Shown here: positions 41,707 through 48,611 of the stretch, one piece after another
How the letters are laid out: every line of letters starts with the position of its first letter
How positions within the stretch are numbered: the stretch's first letter is position 1
Source: Armatimonas rosea
GTDB taxonomy: Bacteria; Armatimonadota; Armatimonadia; Armatimonadales; Armatimonadaceae
Direction: 5' to 3'
Length of the DNA stretch: 64,000 bases
Assembly (NCBI RefSeq): GCF_014202505.1
Contig: NZ_JACHGW010000002.1
Location: 310,001-374,000, forward strand
The notes under the pieces: model-generated
Databases searched by the model: none
The model's input: only the letters and a program-made list of their open reading frames with translations
What the model was told of the DNA's origin: nothing
Position numbers and translations under genes: made by a program

Positions 41707-42176
41707 TCTGCGGGGTGTCCCCAGTGTTTGTAGGGCACGGCTGCAAGGTTGGAGTTGTAGTACCGCGCCTCGCCGGTAATCTCCGCGCCGACCCAGTCAG
41801 GGAGGGCGAGCTCTTGCGCCTCGGACTCCAGCTCGATCTCCGCGACGATGAGCCCCTCGTTGTCCCCGAGAAAGGCGTCGATCTCCCAGCACATGCCCTT
41901 GTGCTCGACCACGTGACGCAGCTTCTCCACCAGCGGGCCGTCGCAGAGTGTGAGAAGCGCCTTGGCATCGTCCAAAGGAATCCCGTACTCAAACTCCGCC
42001 CGGCTCGCTCCCGTGGTGATTCCCTTGACCGTCAGAAAGCCGTGCTCCCCCGCCACGCGGACCCGCACGGTGCGGTGCTTGTCGCGGTTGAGGTAGCCCT
42101 GGCAGTAGTAGGTGGGCGTGGTGCTCTGCCAGCCGTCGCCCGTCACCAGAAACTTACGCTCTATCTCCGTTGCCAT
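41703..42176 (-). CDS. CYTH-domain triphosphatase-like protein
   Basis: 157 aa triphosphate-tunnel enzyme. The EXEXK signature is the N-terminus 'MATEIERKFLV'; tunnel residues follow in 'RTVRVRVAGEHGFLTVKG', 'FEYGIPLDDAKAL' and 'GMCWEIDAFLGDN'. The short bacterial forms usually hydrolyse inorganic tripolyphosphate; thiamine triphosphatase or adenylate cyclase activity is also known in the superfamily. The start is the ATG at 42176; the much longer frame upstream crosses the GNAT gene and is not credible. It starts the unit that continues into the ROK gene. Confidence 0.88.
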   Translation of the reverse strand: MATEIERKFLVTGDGWQSTTPTYYCQGYLNRDKHRTVRVRVAGEHGFLTVKGITTGASRAEFEYGIPLDDAKALLTLCDGPLVEKLRHVVEHKGMCWEIDAFLGDNEGLIVAEIELESEAQELALPDWVGAEITGEARYYNSNLAAVPYKHWGHPAE

Positions 42177-42198
42177 TCTTGAACCGTTTCCTTGCTCG

Positions 42199-42285
42199 GG
42201 GCCTGAAAGGCCCACCACCCAGAGGGTACCCGGGCCGCGCAAGCGCGAAGCGGCCCAGGGCCGCACCCCATCTTTCTGCACGGCC
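42199..42285. other. Intergenic hairpins between CYTH and GNAT genes
   Basis: Within the 125-base gap are GGGCC-tgaaa-GGCCC (42199-42213) and GGGCCGC...GCGGCCC (42232-42256). The sequence GGGTACCCGG also occurs in the structured region at 46721. They probably end transcription of the GNAT gene or form a leader for CYTH. No T-run is present. Confidence 0.45.
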
Positions 42286-42301
42286 CCGTCAAATGTGGGG
42301 C

Positions 42302-42712
42302 TTACTGCGGCGTTGCGTTCCTTCGTCGGAAGCGCTTGCCTTGTCCCGCGAGGCTCTGGTAGCCCAGTGTGACGTAGTAGGGAACAAGCTCCGGGTCGCA
42401 GACAAGGTCGATGGAGTAGACCCCGGCCAGCCGCTGCTCTATCTGCTGCACCAGGGCTTTCCCTATCCCGCACTTTTGGTGGCCGGGGCGTACCTCCAGG
42501 AGCGGGATAAAGGCGGCAAAGACTCCGTCGGAGAGGGCGGTGACAAAGCCGACAACTTCCTGTGTGTCGGTGTCGTAGGCCAGTACAAAGGCAAAGCTTC
42601 GCTCTAGAATCTCCCAGTGCTGCTCGGGGGTAGGGGGCGTCGGCCAGCCCACAAAAAAGCCGCGTAGCGCCTCGGGAGTGAGTCCCTCTAAGTGGTCTCG
42701 GTAGACAATCAT
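42302..42712 (-). CDS. GNAT-family N-acetyltransferase
   Basis: 136 aa acetyl-CoA-dependent acetyltransferase. Motif A is 'PLLEVRPGHQKCGIGKALVQ' (RxxGxG/A pyrophosphate loop), preceded by the strand 'VVGFVTALSDGVFAAFI' and followed by 'YYVTLGYQSL' (motif B). It resembles the aminoglycoside/GCN5-type single-domain group. The substrate is unknown. The upstream hypothetical gene ends 3 bases before its ATG, so both share a transcript. Confidence 0.88.
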   Translation of the reverse strand: MIVYRDHLEGLTPEALRGFFVGWPTPPTPEQHWEILERSFAFVLAYDTDTQEVVGFVTALSDGVFAAFIPLLEVRPGHQKCGIGKALVQQIEQRLAGVYSIDLVCDPELVPYYVTLGYQSLAGQGKRFRRRNATPQ

Positions 42713-42715
42713 CGG

Positions 42716-43207
42716 CTACTTGGGGGCGAGGGGGGGCGGCATGGCGTCCCAGGCGAGGAGTGCTTTCTCCGTCGCGGGACCGTTCTTCTTCAGCCATGCT
42801 GTCGCTGCCTCGCTCACATCGGTGCCATAGAAGCGGCGGGAGTACACCACCGATCCCCCGACTCTTTTTCGTAGCCGGAACCGCGTGAAGGCGAGCTCTA
42901 GGAACGCATCGGTGGCGAGCAGGGCGACAACCAGGTGTTCCGCGGGCTTGGCCTTGGTCGCAGGCACGGAGCTGGTCTTGAGGACGACGACCTTCGCGGA
43001 CTTGGTTGCTTGGTAGTTGTCCAGGAGCGTGTTTGCTCTCATGGCAAGCCCCTGCGGGTCGGTGACCTTGGGATAGACCACCAGGGTGACCATGTCGATC
43101 CACTTCTCCAGATCCTCTTGGTCTTTGGGCGTGTACTCGTGCTGGTCCCCTTGGCTCCAGCGGTGGAAGTAGGGAACTCCTGCGAGGGAGAAGGAGGGGG
43201 GCTTCAT
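42716..43207 (-). CDS. Hypothetical protein
   Basis: 163 aa, no recognised family. No signal peptide. It has Trp/Tyr-rich N-terminal stretches (GVPYFHRWSQGDQHEYTPKD), a helix-strand pattern ('LEKWIDMVTLVVYPKV'), a strand with 'AEHLVVALLATDAFLELAFTRF' (quoted in part) and a lysine-rich C-terminus. Possibly a compact alpha/beta protein. It starts the two-gene unit with the GNAT gene from a promoter with TATAAT 6 bases before the ATG. Confidence 0.7.
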   Translation of the reverse strand: MKPPSFSLAGVPYFHRWSQGDQHEYTPKDQEDLEKWIDMVTLVVYPKVTDPQGLAMRANTLLDNYQATKSAKVVVLKTSSVPATKAKPAEHLVVALLATDAFLELAFTRFRLRKRVGGSVVYSRRFYGTDVSEAATAWLKKNGPATEKALLAWDAMPPPLAPK

Positions 43208-43213
43208 GAGGCC

Positions 43214-43219
43214 ATTATA
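43214..43219 (-). promoter_or_regulatory. -10 hexamer of a probable leaderless promoter
   Basis: A perfect TATAAT on the minus strand with 6 bases (GGCCTC) to the ATG at 43207. Confidence 0.55.
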
Positions 43220-43225
43220 GCATAA

Positions 43226-43609
43226 TCATAATTCGTAGAGCTCCAGCGGGAGGCCGTCGGGGTCGGCGAAGAAGACAAAGCGCTTGCTCGTGAGCGCATC
43301 GGTGCGGACTTCCTCGACCGTGATGCCTTGAGACTCCAGAGCGCCCTTACACGCCGCGACATCGTCCACAGCAAACGCCAGGTGCCGCAAGCCCTGTGCC
43401 TCAGGGTACGACGGCCTAGGCGGGGCGCCGGGAAACGAGAACAGCTCGAGCTGTGCGCCATCGGGGAGCGCCAGATCGAGCTTGTAGGAGTTTCGGGCCG
43501 CCCGGAAGTGCTCGCTGACGATCCGCAGGCCCAGGACCTCGGTGTAGAAGCGCTTCGAGACCGCGTAGTCCGAGCAGATGATCGCCGCGTGGTGGATTCC
43601 CTTGAGCAT
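43226..43609 (-). CDS. VOC/glyoxalase-like protein (lactoylglutathione-lyase type)
   Basis: 127 aa from the ATG at 43609. Two betaalphabetabetabeta modules of the vicinal-oxygen-chelate fold. Metal ligands: His in 'LKGIHHAAIICSD', Glu in 'QLELFSFPG', His in 'GLRHLAFAVDD' and Glu in 'DGLPLELYEL'. This matches the 'SMU1112c/YaeR-like' subgroup. The start is favoured over an upstream ATG because TACAAT lies 5 bases before it. Role: probably detoxification or small-molecule chemistry. Confidence 0.88.
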   Translation of the reverse strand: MLKGIHHAAIICSDYAVSKRFYTEVLGLRIVSEHFRAARNSYKLDLALPDGAQLELFSFPGAPPRPSYPEAQGLRHLAFAVDDVAACKGALESQGITVEEVRTDALTSKRFVFFADPDGLPLELYEL

Positions 43610-43614
43610 GGGGG

Positions 43615-43620
43615 ATTGTA
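43615..43620 (-). promoter_or_regulatory. -10 hexamer of a probable leaderless promoter (VOC gene)
   Basis: TACAAT on the minus strand with five C residues between it and the ATG at 43609. No ribosome binding site. Confidence 0.55.
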
Positions 43621-43635
43621 GCACAGGGCTAGTGC

Positions 43636-44046
43636 CTAGTTGTCGCCGCCGCTGTGCGTGGGCTCCAGCAAGTCCCAGAGGTTCCCGTAGAGGTCCTGGA
43701 ACACCGCGACCGTCCCGTAGCTCTCTTGTGTCGGCTCTCGGACAAAGACCACGCCCTTGGCTTTGTAGGCCGCAAAGTCGCGCCAGAAATCGTCGGTGTA
43801 GAGAAAGAGAAAGACCCGGCCACCGGTCTGGTCGCCCACCCGCGCGCGCTGCTGCTCGCTCGTCGCCCGCGCCAGCAAGAGCCCCGATTCCTTGGCTCCG
43901 GGCGGCGCGACCACCACCCAGCGCTTGTCCTGGGCAGGCTGGTAGGTGTCTTCCCGAAGCGTGAAGCCCAGCGTGTCCACATAGAAAGCAAGCGCTTCGT
44001 CGTAGTCACGGACAACCACGGAGACAAGGCCAAGAGACTGTGGCAT
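43636..44046 (-). CDS. VOC-family protein
   Basis: 136 aa vicinal-oxygen-chelate fold, a distant paralogue of the gene at 43226. N-terminal 'LGLVSVVVRDYDEALAFYVD' and 'LGFTLREDTY' are typical, as is the C-terminal 'VAVFQDLYGNLWDLLEPTH'. The first metal His is replaced (SLGLVSVVV), so it may belong to the antibiotic-resistance/glyoxalase-like group that lacks a metal. The gene is followed by the FKBP gene with no gap. Confidence 0.85.
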   Translation of the reverse strand: MPQSLGLVSVVVRDYDEALAFYVDTLGFTLREDTYQPAQDKRWVVVAPPGAKESGLLLARATSEQQRARVGDQTGGRVFLFLYTDDFWRDFAAYKAKGVVFVREPTQESYGTVAVFQDLYGNLWDLLEPTHSGGDN

Positions 44047-44403
44047 TTAAGATGCCTCTTCCCGATCGTCTGTCGTCGCAAGGACGATCTCCGAAGACTT
44101 AATATCAAAAATAAGTGCTGCGTTTGCAGGGACGCTCCCTAGCGCCATGTCACCATAGCACAAATGGGGGCTTGCGCGAAACCGGCGTACTCCGCCCGAA
44201 CGGAGCCCCTCCAATCCGTACCGAAATCCCGCGACAAAGTCCCGGTCGCCCACGGTATACATGGCCTCCTGGTCTTGGACGAGAAAATCCCCGCGACAGA
44301 GCTGAATGTCGTACCGCAGGCGCACACAGTCGCCCCTTTTTAGCTCAGGGCCACTCCCGATGGTCTCTGAGAGGATTTTGATTCCTGACTTTGGCGAGGT
44401 CAT
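44047..44403 (-). CDS. FKBP-type peptidyl-prolyl isomerase
   Basis: 118 aa, ATG overlapping the fusion-gene stop (ATGA). The core matches FKBPs: 'RGDCVRLRYDIQLCRGDFLV', 'YTVGDRDFVAGFRYGLEGLR', 'RFRASPHLCYGDMALG' and 'ALIFDIKSSEIV'. No signal peptide, so cytoplasmic. It may aid folding of the large membrane protein it is coupled to, or act generally. The last gene of the lipid operon. Confidence 0.85.
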   Translation of the reverse strand: MTSPKSGIKILSETIGSGPELKRGDCVRLRYDIQLCRGDFLVQDQEAMYTVGDRDFVAGFRYGLEGLRSGGVRRFRASPHLCYGDMALGSVPANAALIFDIKSSEIVLATTDDREEAS

Positions 44404-46277
44404 GTTTGTTCGCTTTTGTTCAAACCGCTGCAATCGACCGCTCCATGGCTCATAAAGTCCTCCCGTTTGTGCTTCCAGATACTCGCCAGACGATAAAACG
44501 GCTTGCTCGGGTCGAGATGGTGCACGAGATGGAAATTTTGCCCCAGTAGCAGCCAGGTCAGCCAAGGGGAGCTGCGCACCGAGGTCGCCTGGTAGGGTGT
44601 TGTTGCTTGGTGCGGCGCATGAGGAAGCCAGGAGAAGGTCGCCGCTAGCGTAAACAGCGCCAGGCGCGCGGGAAGAATCCAGCCCAGCAACAAGGCACGA
44701 AAGAGAGAGGGGTGGAGCAACCCTGCGCCAACGGCGAGCGCAACATAGACACTTCCGCAAAGCACAAGGTCCGCCCGTTCAAGCCAGGGCCTGGTTGTCC
44801 ATCGTGAAAGGTAGAACCGCAGGTAGCCGATGTCTTGGGTCAGCCAGCGCAGAGGGACGGCCCAGCTTGGTCCCGCTCCGCACCAAAAATCGGGGTCGTC
44901 GGTGGGGACATTGGTGTGCAGGTGGTGCTCGCGGTGGAGGAAGCAATACGGGCGAAACGCTCCTGTCAAGAGTACCGAGCAGAGATGTCCCACGGCTGCA
45001 TTCAGGACTTTCCCCCGAGAGACATTGCCATGCACGGCTTCGTGGATGGGGGTAAACCCGGCGAAGGCGGCCACGAATCCGATTCCCACCGATAGCCATG
45101 CGGGGAGCCAGCCTTGGAAAGCACCGACCACGGCCAGCGCCATCGCGGTGCAGCAAGCGACCGCCAGCAGCGAGATAGGGAGATCGAGAGCGGGCTTTGG
45201 GGACGGTGTTTCGGAAGGCGGGGCCGCTTGTCGCTGTAGCCACTGACGGGCCCAGCGGCCGAGCGCGCGGGCGGCAAACCGCGGAACCCAGCCGTTGGCG
45301 AACGCCATCAAGATGGCACGGATGGTTAAAAAACTGACTTTTCCGCTGGAGACGATGTACACGGGCTCCCACGCGGAAGGCTTCATCTTGTCACGAAAGC
45401 GGTACAGGCCTTCTAGGTTATAGAGCCAGCCCATCGAGCGTGCGCAGACACGCAGCAGCCTTGTGAGCCACACATGATTTTGGGAGTTTTGCTCCGCATC
45501 AAGCCCTGCCAGTGCCACCATTCCTAGGCTCACCACCTCAGCGCCTTCGTCGCGCAGCTGGCACATCACCGCATCCACCAGGGACTCCCCACAACCGGCG
45601 GGCGCCTCGGGGGGGATCATCATGTCTTCAAGAAGCCAGCCATTCCGGCCGTAGATGGGCACGCAGACAGCGAAGCCATGGACAACTCCGTCCGACTCGA
45701 CCACAAAGTAGCGGCGACGTTCCGCGTGCTGAAACAGCTCTAGGGTCACCATAAAACCCATCGGGGGGAGCGCCTTTTGCTCCGCCCACGAGTCGACAAT
45801 CTCTACAAAGCGCTTTCGGAGCGGCGTGCCTGGGGCGACCTCGCCACAATCAATCAGCCGGACGGTAACACCGGCTCGTCTGGCCTTGCTGAGCCGGTTG
45901 CGTAGCTTGCCAGAGCTGCCCAAAACCTCTTGCCACTGCGCCGGATTCCAGACCGCGGCAAGCCCGACCAGCAAGGCATCAAAGGAGCCGCCAAGCCGCT
46001 CAACGAGGGGCCGAGTTACGCCGAAAAAAACGACCTTACGTCCCTTCTTCCTTGCCGCTTCACGAAACGCGCTGGCAACCGCGAGGGTCTCCTCCGAGGC
46101 GCAGAGCGGCCCCCCGACCGCGACCCAGTACCCTCCCCGGTCGGCGTACGCCACCATGGCATCGCCCTTGCTCCACACCGAGAGCCCCGGCTCCAGAACC
46201 ATGAACGAGTGGAGGTTGCGACCGTACTTCGCCAGCGCTTCGAGCAACCGAGCCTGCTGGGGCTCAGACTCCCTCAT
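44400..46277 (-). CDS. DUF2156 (aminoacyl-phospholipid-synthase-like) domain fused to a fatty-acid desaturase
   Basis: 625 aa. Residues 1-310 are the cytoplasmic C-terminal domain of phosphatidylglycerol lysyltransferases (DUF2156, GNAT-like): 'AMVAYADRGGYWVAVGGPLC', 'GSSGKLRNRLSKARRAGVTV', 'FFVVE'-like strand 'RYFVVESDGVVHGFAVCVP', and the classical end 'YNLEGLYRFRDKMKPSAWEP'. The flippase part of MprF is absent. Residues 365-625 are a membrane fatty-acid desaturase or hydroxylase with all three histidine boxes: HEAVHG (412-417), HREHH (448-452) and HLVHH (583-587), flanked by four or more hydrophobic segments. Both halves act on lipids. The fusion is in one continuous frame without internal start. 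The gene overlaps both neighbours by 4 bases. Confidence 0.88.
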   Translation of the reverse strand: MRESEPQQARLLEALAKYGRNLHSFMVLEPGLSVWSKGDAMVAYADRGGYWVAVGGPLCASEETLAVASAFREAARKKGRKVVFFGVTRPLVERLGGSFDALLVGLAAVWNPAQWQEVLGSSGKLRNRLSKARRAGVTVRLIDCGEVAPGTPLRKRFVEIVDSWAEQKALPPMGFMVTLELFQHAERRRYFVVESDGVVHGFAVCVPIYGRNGWLLEDMMIPPEAPAGCGESLVDAVMCQLRDEGAEVVSLGMVALAGLDAEQNSQNHVWLTRLLRVCARSMGWLYNLEGLYRFRDKMKPSAWEPVYIVSSGKVSFLTIRAILMAFANGWVPRFAARALGRWARQWLQRQAAPPSETPSPKPALDLPISLLAVACCTAMALAVVGAFQGWLPAWLSVGIGFVAAFAGFTPIHEAVHGNVSRGKVLNAAVGHLCSVLLTGAFRPYCFLHREHHLHTNVPTDDPDFWCGAGPSWAVPLRWLTQDIGYLRFYLSRWTTRPWLERADLVLCGSVYVALAVGAGLLHPSLFRALLLGWILPARLALFTLAATFSWLPHAPHQATTPYQATSVRSSPWLTWLLLGQNFHLVHHLDPSKPFYRLASIWKHKREDFMSHGAVDCSGLNKSEQT

Positions 46278-46618
46278 GGCTTGCTCTTGGGTGCACGCCC
46301 ATGCGTGACGGACTGCCTACCCCTGAAGATTTCATAGGTGGTAAACCAGCTCCCAAGCGCCGCGAAGATAGGGGATTGGTCGATGCTACGGTGCGTCTTC
46401 TCAAACAGAATGTGGCCTAGATAGGGCGGGCCAAGCTGGAACCAGACGCCCAGGGCAAAGAGGGGGAGGCTCAGAAACCAGGCACCGAGTCCGCAGAAAA
46501 CCAGCGCCGAGAGATTGCTCAAGAAGTGAACCCACCGGTTCAGCGGAGCAGCGTGATCGGGCAGGTAGATACTTTCGTAGAACTCACCAAAGGATCTCCG
46601 AAACTCGCCGCTAGCCAT
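46274..46618 (-). CDS. Mpo1-like / DUF962 membrane protein
   Basis: 114 aa with two hydrophobic helices ('NLSALVFCGLGAWFLSLPLF' region). Motifs shared with Mpo1/DUF962 proteins are 'APLNRWVHFLSN' and 'YLGHILFEKTHRSIDQSP', where the histidines are the iron ligands. In yeast the family member is an Fe-dependent dioxygenase that shortens 2-hydroxy fatty acids by alpha-oxidation. First gene of the three-gene lipid operon, with AGGAGA 9 bases before the ATG. Confidence 0.8.
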   Translation of the reverse strand: MASGEFRRSFGEFYESIYLPDHAAPLNRWVHFLSNLSALVFCGLGAWFLSLPLFALGVWFQLGPPYLGHILFEKTHRSIDQSPIFAALGSWFTTYEIFRGRQSVTHGRAPKSKP

Positions 46619-46676
46619 CTCAACGTCTCCTATCTTATGGACTTAGTGAGATTATACCCCTTATCGAAGTAGGCCT

Positions 46677-46790
46677 GGACAACGAGTGTCCGGGCTTGAG
46701 AGGGCGATCAACCCGCCTGCGGGTACCCGGCCTTCGTCGCCAACCGAATCGATTGGGCACGAAGGTGTCCGTCGCCCTTTTAAGCCCAAG
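46677..46790. other. Structured intergenic region (multi-stem)
   Basis: The 196-base gap 46619-46814 contains nested inverted repeats: GGACA-acgag-TGTCC (46677-46691), GGGCTT/AAGCCC (46692-46697, 46782-46787) continued by AGGGCGA/TCGCCCT (46701-46707, 46772-46778), and inside this ACCCGC-ct-GCGGGT and CCTTCGT/ACGAAGG. It folds like a branched RNA. The block TCCGG(G)CTTGAGAGGGC recurs at 61199. No gene is seen in this gap. Confidence 0.6.
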
Positions 46791-46814
46791 GACTTGTTCC
46801 TAGGGCACTACGTG

Positions 46815-48611
46815 CTACTGCCGCTCCAGCCAAGGCGCGACTTTCTCGACCCAGCGGGCGGCGTGTTCGCGGAGGCCGGGGCCGCTGAAGTGGACGCCTT
46901 TGCCGCCGGTGTCACGCCACTCGGACGTGAGGGCATCGCTGTCGGGGCCTTGCAGGGCGAGGCGCTCTTTCCAGAGGGCGGCTTGGGCGGCGCGAATCTC
47001 GGGCGAGGACTCGTCACCGGGGACATGGTAGCTCACTTGGGCCACAAACCACGGCGCATTCCAGCCGATCGCCCGGCGCGAGTCGCGGATGAGCTTGGCG
47101 AGGTAGTCGTGGTAGAGGGTCCCCGCCAGGGTGCGCGTCGTGTCTCTCTGGTTGGCATCGCTCTCGCCCTGGTGCCACAAGACCGCGCGAAAGCCGCGTG
47201 TGCCGAGCGGCTTCATGCGGCTGGTGAACATCACAAACGCCTCCCCTTTGGACTCCCAGAGACCGTCGGCGCGTCTTTGGACACGGCTCTCGATGGTCGG
47301 GGGATTGGGAAACGTGCTGCCTTGGGGAAGCCATTCGCGGACACTGCTCCCCCCGATTCCGCAGGCGATAAAGCCGACGGGGACACCAAAGCGCGTCGCG
47401 ATCGCGTCGCCAAACGGAGGTAGAAAGCTCCCGCCGCCGCCGCTCGCACCGGGCTGTGGGTCGTTTGCAAGCTGCCAGCGCGTGCCCTCGAAGGTGACCA
47501 CATTACCTGTCTTAGTGCTCTGTTTCTCCTCACCATGGTTGGCCGAGTTGGACTGCCCCGCCACCACAAAGACCTCACCGACTCCGACATGCGCGACGCT
47601 CGCTTCGGCGAGGACGGCATCCGCGCGCATGGCCCGGACCTCCAGACGGTACCAGCCCCCCGCGGGTGCCTCCAGTGTCGCCGTAAACGCCGTGCCGTCG
47701 AACGTCGGCTTGAGCCTTTGCCACGGACGGTCGCTCAGCCGCGCCTCCAGCACGGTGCCTTTCTCGGCAGGTGCTGTGAGCGTGCCGGTGATCGTGAGCT
47801 TACCCTTCGTCCGTGACGAGCGCTGGGTCACCTGGTAGTCCAAGGGGGCCGTGAGCCGCAGGCCGGTCGCCTGCGCGATCACAAAGTCCACTAGCTCCTG
47901 GCACTGGAAGAACCCGGGCCACATGTTGTGTCCCTGGCCGGGCGGGACGATCAGCTGCATCTTTCCGCCCAGCGCCTCGTAGCGTCGCTTGACCTCACCC
48001 GCATTCTTTTCCAGCGGCACAACCGTGTCGCTATCGCCCTGGATGGCGAAGAGGGGGACCTGTGCCTTTGCCAGCCCGGCCAGCTTCTCGATCGGGTTGT
48101 GCTCCTTCAGCCTGGCGAGCAGCTCGGCTTCCGTCAGGTGGTAGGCCCCGCTTGCCTTTGCGGCGCCGGGATAGCTGGTCAGATCACAAACCGGGTAGAT
48201 TCCGGCAAAGCCCGCCACTTTCTCGGGGTTCTCCACCGCCCAGCCCAGGGTCATGAGCCCGCCGCGGCTTCTGCCCAGTAGCACCGGTTTTGCCGCAAAG
48301 CCGCGCTTCTGAGTGAGCTCCGTGTGGAGCGCGGTGAAGAGTGCGCGGCCATCGGGGCTCCCGTAGGACTCGCCCACATCGATTCCCGCAACCGCGATCC
48401 CCGCCGCTGCAAAGCGCTCAAACATCCAGCGCTCCTCGGGGCCGGGCAGACCGGGGAGCGTGGGGGCGTACCAGACCCAGGGAGTGGGCCGACTGATGGG
48501 CTTGCCCTCCGGGAGAGGCGGGAGGATCACAAACGCAGGTCGCCCTGCCACGGTGAATGTCTCACCGGGCAGGGGGCGGGTCTTCGTGGGAGCTTGGAGA
48601 GGTTCTCTCAT
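46815..48611 (-). CDS. Alpha/beta-hydrolase fused to SGNH O-acetylesterase (two-esterase protein)
   Basis: 598 aa from the ATG at 48611, which overlaps the rhamnosidase TGA; the longer frame lies inside that gene. Residues 1-260 are an alpha/beta-hydrolase: nucleophile elbow 'LLGRSRGGLMTLG', Asp in 'IQGDSDTVVPL', His in 'GQGHNMWPG'. Residues about 270-340 are a beta-sandwich linker. Residues 345-598 are a DUF303-type SGNH esterase: 'VFVVAGQSNSANHG', 'VLWHQGESDANQ' and 'GGKGVHFSGPGLREHA'. No signal peptide. It is coupled to a GH78 alpha-rhamnosidase, so it probably removes two different acyl groups from rhamnose-containing glycans (inference). Confidence 0.87.
   Translation of the reverse strand: MREPLQAPTKTRPLPGETFTVAGRPAFVILPPLPEGKPISRPTPWVWYAPTLPGLPGPEERWMFERFAAAGIAVAGIDVGESYGSPDGRALFTALHTELTQKRGFAAKPVLLGRSRGGLMTLGWAVENPEKVAGFAGIYPVCDLTSYPGAAKASGAYHLTEAELLARLKEHNPIEKLAGLAKAQVPLFAIQGDSDTVVPLEKNAGEVKRRYEALGGKMQLIVPPGQGHNMWPGFFQCQELVDFVIAQATGLRLTAPLDYQVTQRSSRTKGKLTITGTLTAPAEKGTVLEARLSDRPWQRLKPTFDGTAFTATLEAPAGGWYRLEVRAMRADAVLAEASVAHVGVGEVFVVAGQSNSANHGEEKQSTKTGNVVTFEGTRWQLANDPQPGASGGGGSFLPPFGDAIATRFGVPVGFIACGIGGSSVREWLPQGSTFPNPPTIESRVQRRADGLWESKGEAFVMFTSRMKPLGTRGFRAVLWHQGESDANQRDTTRTLAGTLYHDYLAKLIRDSRRAIGWNAPWFVAQVSYHVPGDESSPEIRAAQAALWKERLALQGPDSDALTSEWRDTGGKGVHFSGPGLREHAARWVEKVAPWLERQ

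Noticed and set aside
42177-43103. Long upstream extension of the CYTH gene
   Set aside because: It crosses the GNAT and hypothetical genes on the same strand in another frame. The EXEXK signature begins at the ATG at 42176.
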